Below, piece by piece: positions 61,938-64,000 of a stretch of DNA of 64,000 bases. Below the pieces are notes generated by a model that did not search any database, was not told the origin of the DNA, and saw only the letters and a program-made list of their open reading frames with translations. Every line of letters begins with the position of its first letter. Positions within the stretch are counted from its first letter, which is position 1. Made by a program: the position numbers and the translations under genes. Origin of the DNA: an uncultured Bacteroidales bacterium (lineage in GTDB: Bacteria; Bacteroidota; Bacteroidia; Bacteroidales; Bacteroidaceae); the NCBI GenBank assembly GCA_902779085.1, contig CACYZY010000011.1, forward strand, positions 1 through 64,000, in the 5' to 3' direction.

Positions 61938-63346
61938 AAGTCCCTCCCTGGCCATAAAGCTTCTGCATCATTAAAACAGAGGATAGAGTTGACCAACGTA
62001 GCCGCCAGGTTACTGCCACCCTTGCGTCCCTCTACAATCAGTTTTGGGATATCCTTGAAAGGTTTCACCATATGCTTAGATTCCCTTACGTGCACAAATC
62101 CCACAGGTGCAGCAATAATACCAGCTGGATGCGCTTTGCCTTTACGAATTAATTCGCATAGCTCCATCAAAGCTGTTGGCGCATTGCCAAAGGCAAAAAT
62201 AGCATCAGTAGGATAATCCTCTACTGCCAGACGGATACCAGCTTGTGTACGGGTGATGCCTTTTTCCTCCGCCATTTGTTTTACGCGAGGGTCATCCAGA
62301 TAACACTTAGCATCTACACCCAAGCGTTGCAGAGCTCCCTTTCGGATACCGCTAACAACCATCGTCACATCAGTAATGATATGCTTGGTGCGTCCGTTTG
62401 ATACGCCTTCATATAGCTTTTCTACAGCTTGGTCATCTACCAACAGGATGTTCTCCATATCGAAATCGGCGGTAGTATGGATGGCATGTAGTAAAGGCCA
62501 TTTCCTACCTATTGGCATATCCTTGTCCTTCAACTCTTTCTCGATGGTGCGGAAACTCTCTATCATGATGTTTTGTCCCACCTTCTGACCATCAGATACC
62601 ACTTCGCGATAATAGCCACGAGGAGTAATCATAGTGCCTTGCCAGTTGTAGGATTGTGAGTTACCAATGATGATAACAGTAAACATATCTACATCCTCAG
62701 GATTGAAAGCCGAGAGGGTAGTGACTTTCACCTCTTGATCTTCACGACCAGCCTGACGCACATAGCCAACAGGTGTTTCACCACTTCTTCCATGTTTCAG
62801 GAACAACTCCTGCAAACGATAGAGTTGCCAGTAGCGCCCCAAGCTTTTGGGATTATAGATAGCCGTGACGAAATCGGCTTCTGCTGCCGCAATAATGCGA
62901 CGCTCAATCTTCTCCCAGGGCGTCATCAGGTCGCTCAGGGAAATGAGGCAAAGATCGTGACCTATGGGCGCACCTAACAATGAAGCAGCTTTCTGGAAAG
63001 CACTGATGCCTGGAATAGAAATAACCTCGATATCACTGTTGCGCTCTTTCTTCATCTCATAGATGAGGGGTGTCATACCATAGATCCCAGCATCACCAGA
63101 GCTAATCACTACTACAGTATTGCCTTCTTCTGCAAGGTCGAAAGCTTGCTTGGCACGCTCTCGCTCTTTCTTCATTCCTGTGTCAATGCACTGTGCTCCT
63201 TCTTTGAGGAAAGGCTCCACAAACTGGAAATAGTATTTGTAGCCCACCACCACATCAGCAATTCTCAAAGCATTCAGAACGGCTCCTGTTATGTCGGCTT
63301 CATTCCCCGGACCTATGCCAGCTACGATAATTTTGGGTTGTTTCAT
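61934..63346 (-). CDS. cbiHC: Fused precorrin-3B C17-methyltransferase (CbiH) and precorrin-8 methylmutase (CbiC)
   Basis: 470 residues. Residues 1 to about 245: CbiH/CobJ, with IIVAGIGPGNEADITGAVLN, VVVISSGDAGIYGMTPLIYE, IPGISAFQKAASLLGAPIG and IIIGNSQSYNWQGTMITPRG; it contracts the ring with C17 methylation. Residues about 260-465: CbiC/CobH, with HAIHTTADFDMENIL (catalytic His of the methylmutase), ITDVTMVVSGIRKGAL, FAFGNAPTALMELCELI and GFVHVRESK; it moves the C11 methyl to C12. It has its own -7 element at 63391-63398 and is followed by cobL with overlap. Confidence 0.94.
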   Translation of the reverse strand: MKQPKIIVAGIGPGNEADITGAVLNALRIADVVVGYKYYFQFVEPFLKEGAQCIDTGMKKERERAKQAFDLAEEGNTVVVISSGDAGIYGMTPLIYEMKKERNSDIEVISIPGISAFQKAASLLGAPIGHDLCLISLSDLMTPWEKIERRIIAAAEADFVTAIYNPKSLGRYWQLYRLQELFLKHGRSGETPVGYVRQAGREDQEVKVTTLSAFNPEDVDMFTVIIIGNSQSYNWQGTMITPRGYYREVVSDGQKVGQNIMIESFRTIEKELKDKDMPIGRKWPLLHAIHTTADFDMENILLVDDQAVEKLYEGVSNGRTKHIITDVTMVVSGIRKGALQRLGVDAKCYLDDPRVKQMAEEKGITRTQAGIRLAVEDYPTDAIFAFGNAPTALMELCELIRKGKAHPAGIIAAPVGFVHVRESKHMVKPFKDIPKLIVEGRKGGSNLAATLVNSILCFNDAEALWPGRDL

Positions 63347-63390
63347 CTTTTTTCAATTAATCATGTCATGGAAATCATCCGTTGACACAG

Positions 63391-63398
63391 CAAATATA
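63391..63398 (-). promoter_or_regulatory. Promoter -7 element for the cbiHC-cobL-cbiGF operon
   Basis: Minus strand TATATTTG, 44 bp before the ATG at 63346 and only 7 bp after the cbiK stop, so the ring-synthesis genes can be transcribed apart from cbiK. Confidence 0.6.
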
Positions 63399-63404
63399 AA
63401 GATT

Positions 63405-64000
63405 TTACTTCAACATGTCTTTGATGTGCTGGATATAAATATCCCTGATGGCCTTAATTTCTCCCAATCCTTGCAACTTAACATCCACTTCGAAGCCTTG
63501 TTGCTCAAACAATTCTTTCCATTCTTTGGCGATGTCGTTTCGCGCATGATCACCAGCTGTCAGTAACAAAGGACGCAATTGCACTTTCTTCACCTTGTTG
63601 CCCTTCATGTTCTTCAAAGTCATTTCTTGGGTAGGATACCCCTCGATTGTAGAAACATACCAATTGCTCTGCTCACGCTCCTGCAACATGATTTGCAACA
63701 TCGCATATACAGCTGTAGAAGGGTGGGTGGTACCATGACCAACGAACACTACAGCTTGGTTCTTCTCAGCTCCTTCGAGAGTCAAGATATCCAAAACCTT
63801 TTGACAGTCCTCAACGCTATAGAGTAATGGATTGCCAGCTTTCAGAACTTTGAAGAATGGTTGTAGCGATGCAATGGCTTCACGGAGATAAGTCATCTCG
63901 TAGCCCTCCATCAAGGTAGTACTCTGTACATACACACGCTCGTAACCGTCGGCACGCAATTGCATCAATGCCTCCTGTGGACTATAGAAATGTTCGCCCC
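63405..64000 (-). CDS. cbiK: Sirohydrochlorin cobaltochelatase (CbiK), C-terminal part
   Basis: The frame is open to the window edge (GEHFYSPQEALMQLRADGYE continues upstream of any start codon), so the N-terminus lies beyond 64000. 198 residues are visible. CbiK features: VYVQSTTLMEGYEM, VVFVGHGTTHPSTAVYAML (metal/catalytic His), VSTIEGYPTQEMTL, and LRPLLLTAGDHARNDIAKEW (second catalytic His in GDHA), then QGLGEIKAIRDIYIQHI. It inserts Co2+ into sirohydrochlorin, the first step specific to the anaerobic pathway. A TTG at 63968 is only an internal codon. Confidence 0.92.
   Translation of the reverse strand, partial: GEHFYSPQEALMQLRADGYERVYVQSTTLMEGYEMTYLREAIASLQPFFKVLKAGNPLLYSVEDCQKVLDILTLEGAEKNQAVVFVGHGTTHPSTAVYAMLQIMLQEREQSNWYVSTIEGYPTQEMTLKNMKGNKVKKVQLRPLLLTAGDHARNDIAKEWKELFEQQGFEVDVKLQGLGEIKAIRDIYIQHIKDMLK

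Overview
The window looks like a chromosomal segment of an anaerobic, gut-type member of the Bacteroidales, most likely Prevotella or a close relative. The signs are the many promoters with the Bacteroidetes -7 element TAnnTTTG, the lack of strong Shine-Dalgarno sequences, a TonB-dependent receptor, GH43 and GH2 enzymes, xylA/xylB, a six-domain ribosomal protein S1, and Bacteroidetes families such as DUF4251, DUF3737 and DUF2582. This assignment is inference; no 16S gene is present. No rRNA, tRNA, CRISPR array or complete insertion sequence was recognised.

Layout. 1-9.8 kb: start of a DUF3737 gene, a MATE transporter broken by a frameshift and small deletion, an rRNA methyltransferase divergent from a DPP-IV-type peptidase, a Crp/Fnr regulator, a possible orphan small RNA, a TonB-dependent receptor with a DUF1893 protein and an AraC regulator, and queF. 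9.9-16.8 kb: aspS, a C4-dicarboxylate transporter with a GNAT enzyme, an EamA transporter, a LUD protein with a Gfo/Idh/MocA oxidoreductase, and a DUF2582 protein with a structured leader. 16.9-23.2 kb: xylB-xylA-carbamoylputrescine amidase, then a RelA/SpoT-type synthetase overlapping an alarmone-hydrolase-like HD protein, then a type II pantothenate kinase. 23.2-27.7 kb: rpsA, rnz, and an ECF sigma operon. 27.7-34.4 kb: an AraC regulator divergent from an exported ABM/amidohydrolase/ABM operon, a BASS transporter, an acyl-ACP thioesterase and a GH43 enzyme. 34.4-37.4 kb: an operon of three exported proteins on the minus strand. 37.5-45.5 kb: a hexuronate catabolic cluster (kdgK, GH2, SDR mannonate oxidoreductase, uxuA, KDPG aldolase, uxaC). 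45.5-49.8 kb: a gene-poor stretch with repeats and a large palindrome, then a DUF4434 protein and an alpha/beta hydrolase fused to a GDPD-like domain that seems inactive.

49.8-64 kb is a cobalamin region: cobU-cobT-cobS-cobC (lower loop), cbiA with a PduO-type adenosyltransferase, BtuF/BtuC-like uptake proteins without an ATPase, and the anaerobic corrin ring pathway carried by fused enzymes (CbiJ-CbiD, CbiG-CbiF, CbiE-CbiT, CbiH-CbiC) plus CbiK, which runs off the window. cbiL, cbiP, cbiB and cobD are not in view.

The most interesting points are the overlapping alarmone synthetase/hydrolase pair, a dispersed intergenic repeat family with one copy that appears to lie in frame inside the CbiE domain of cobL, the exported ABM/amidohydrolase module, the dead-looking GDPD fusion, a 21-bp perfect palindrome framed by GTTAGTTT repeats, and a possible small RNA near 5.7 kb.
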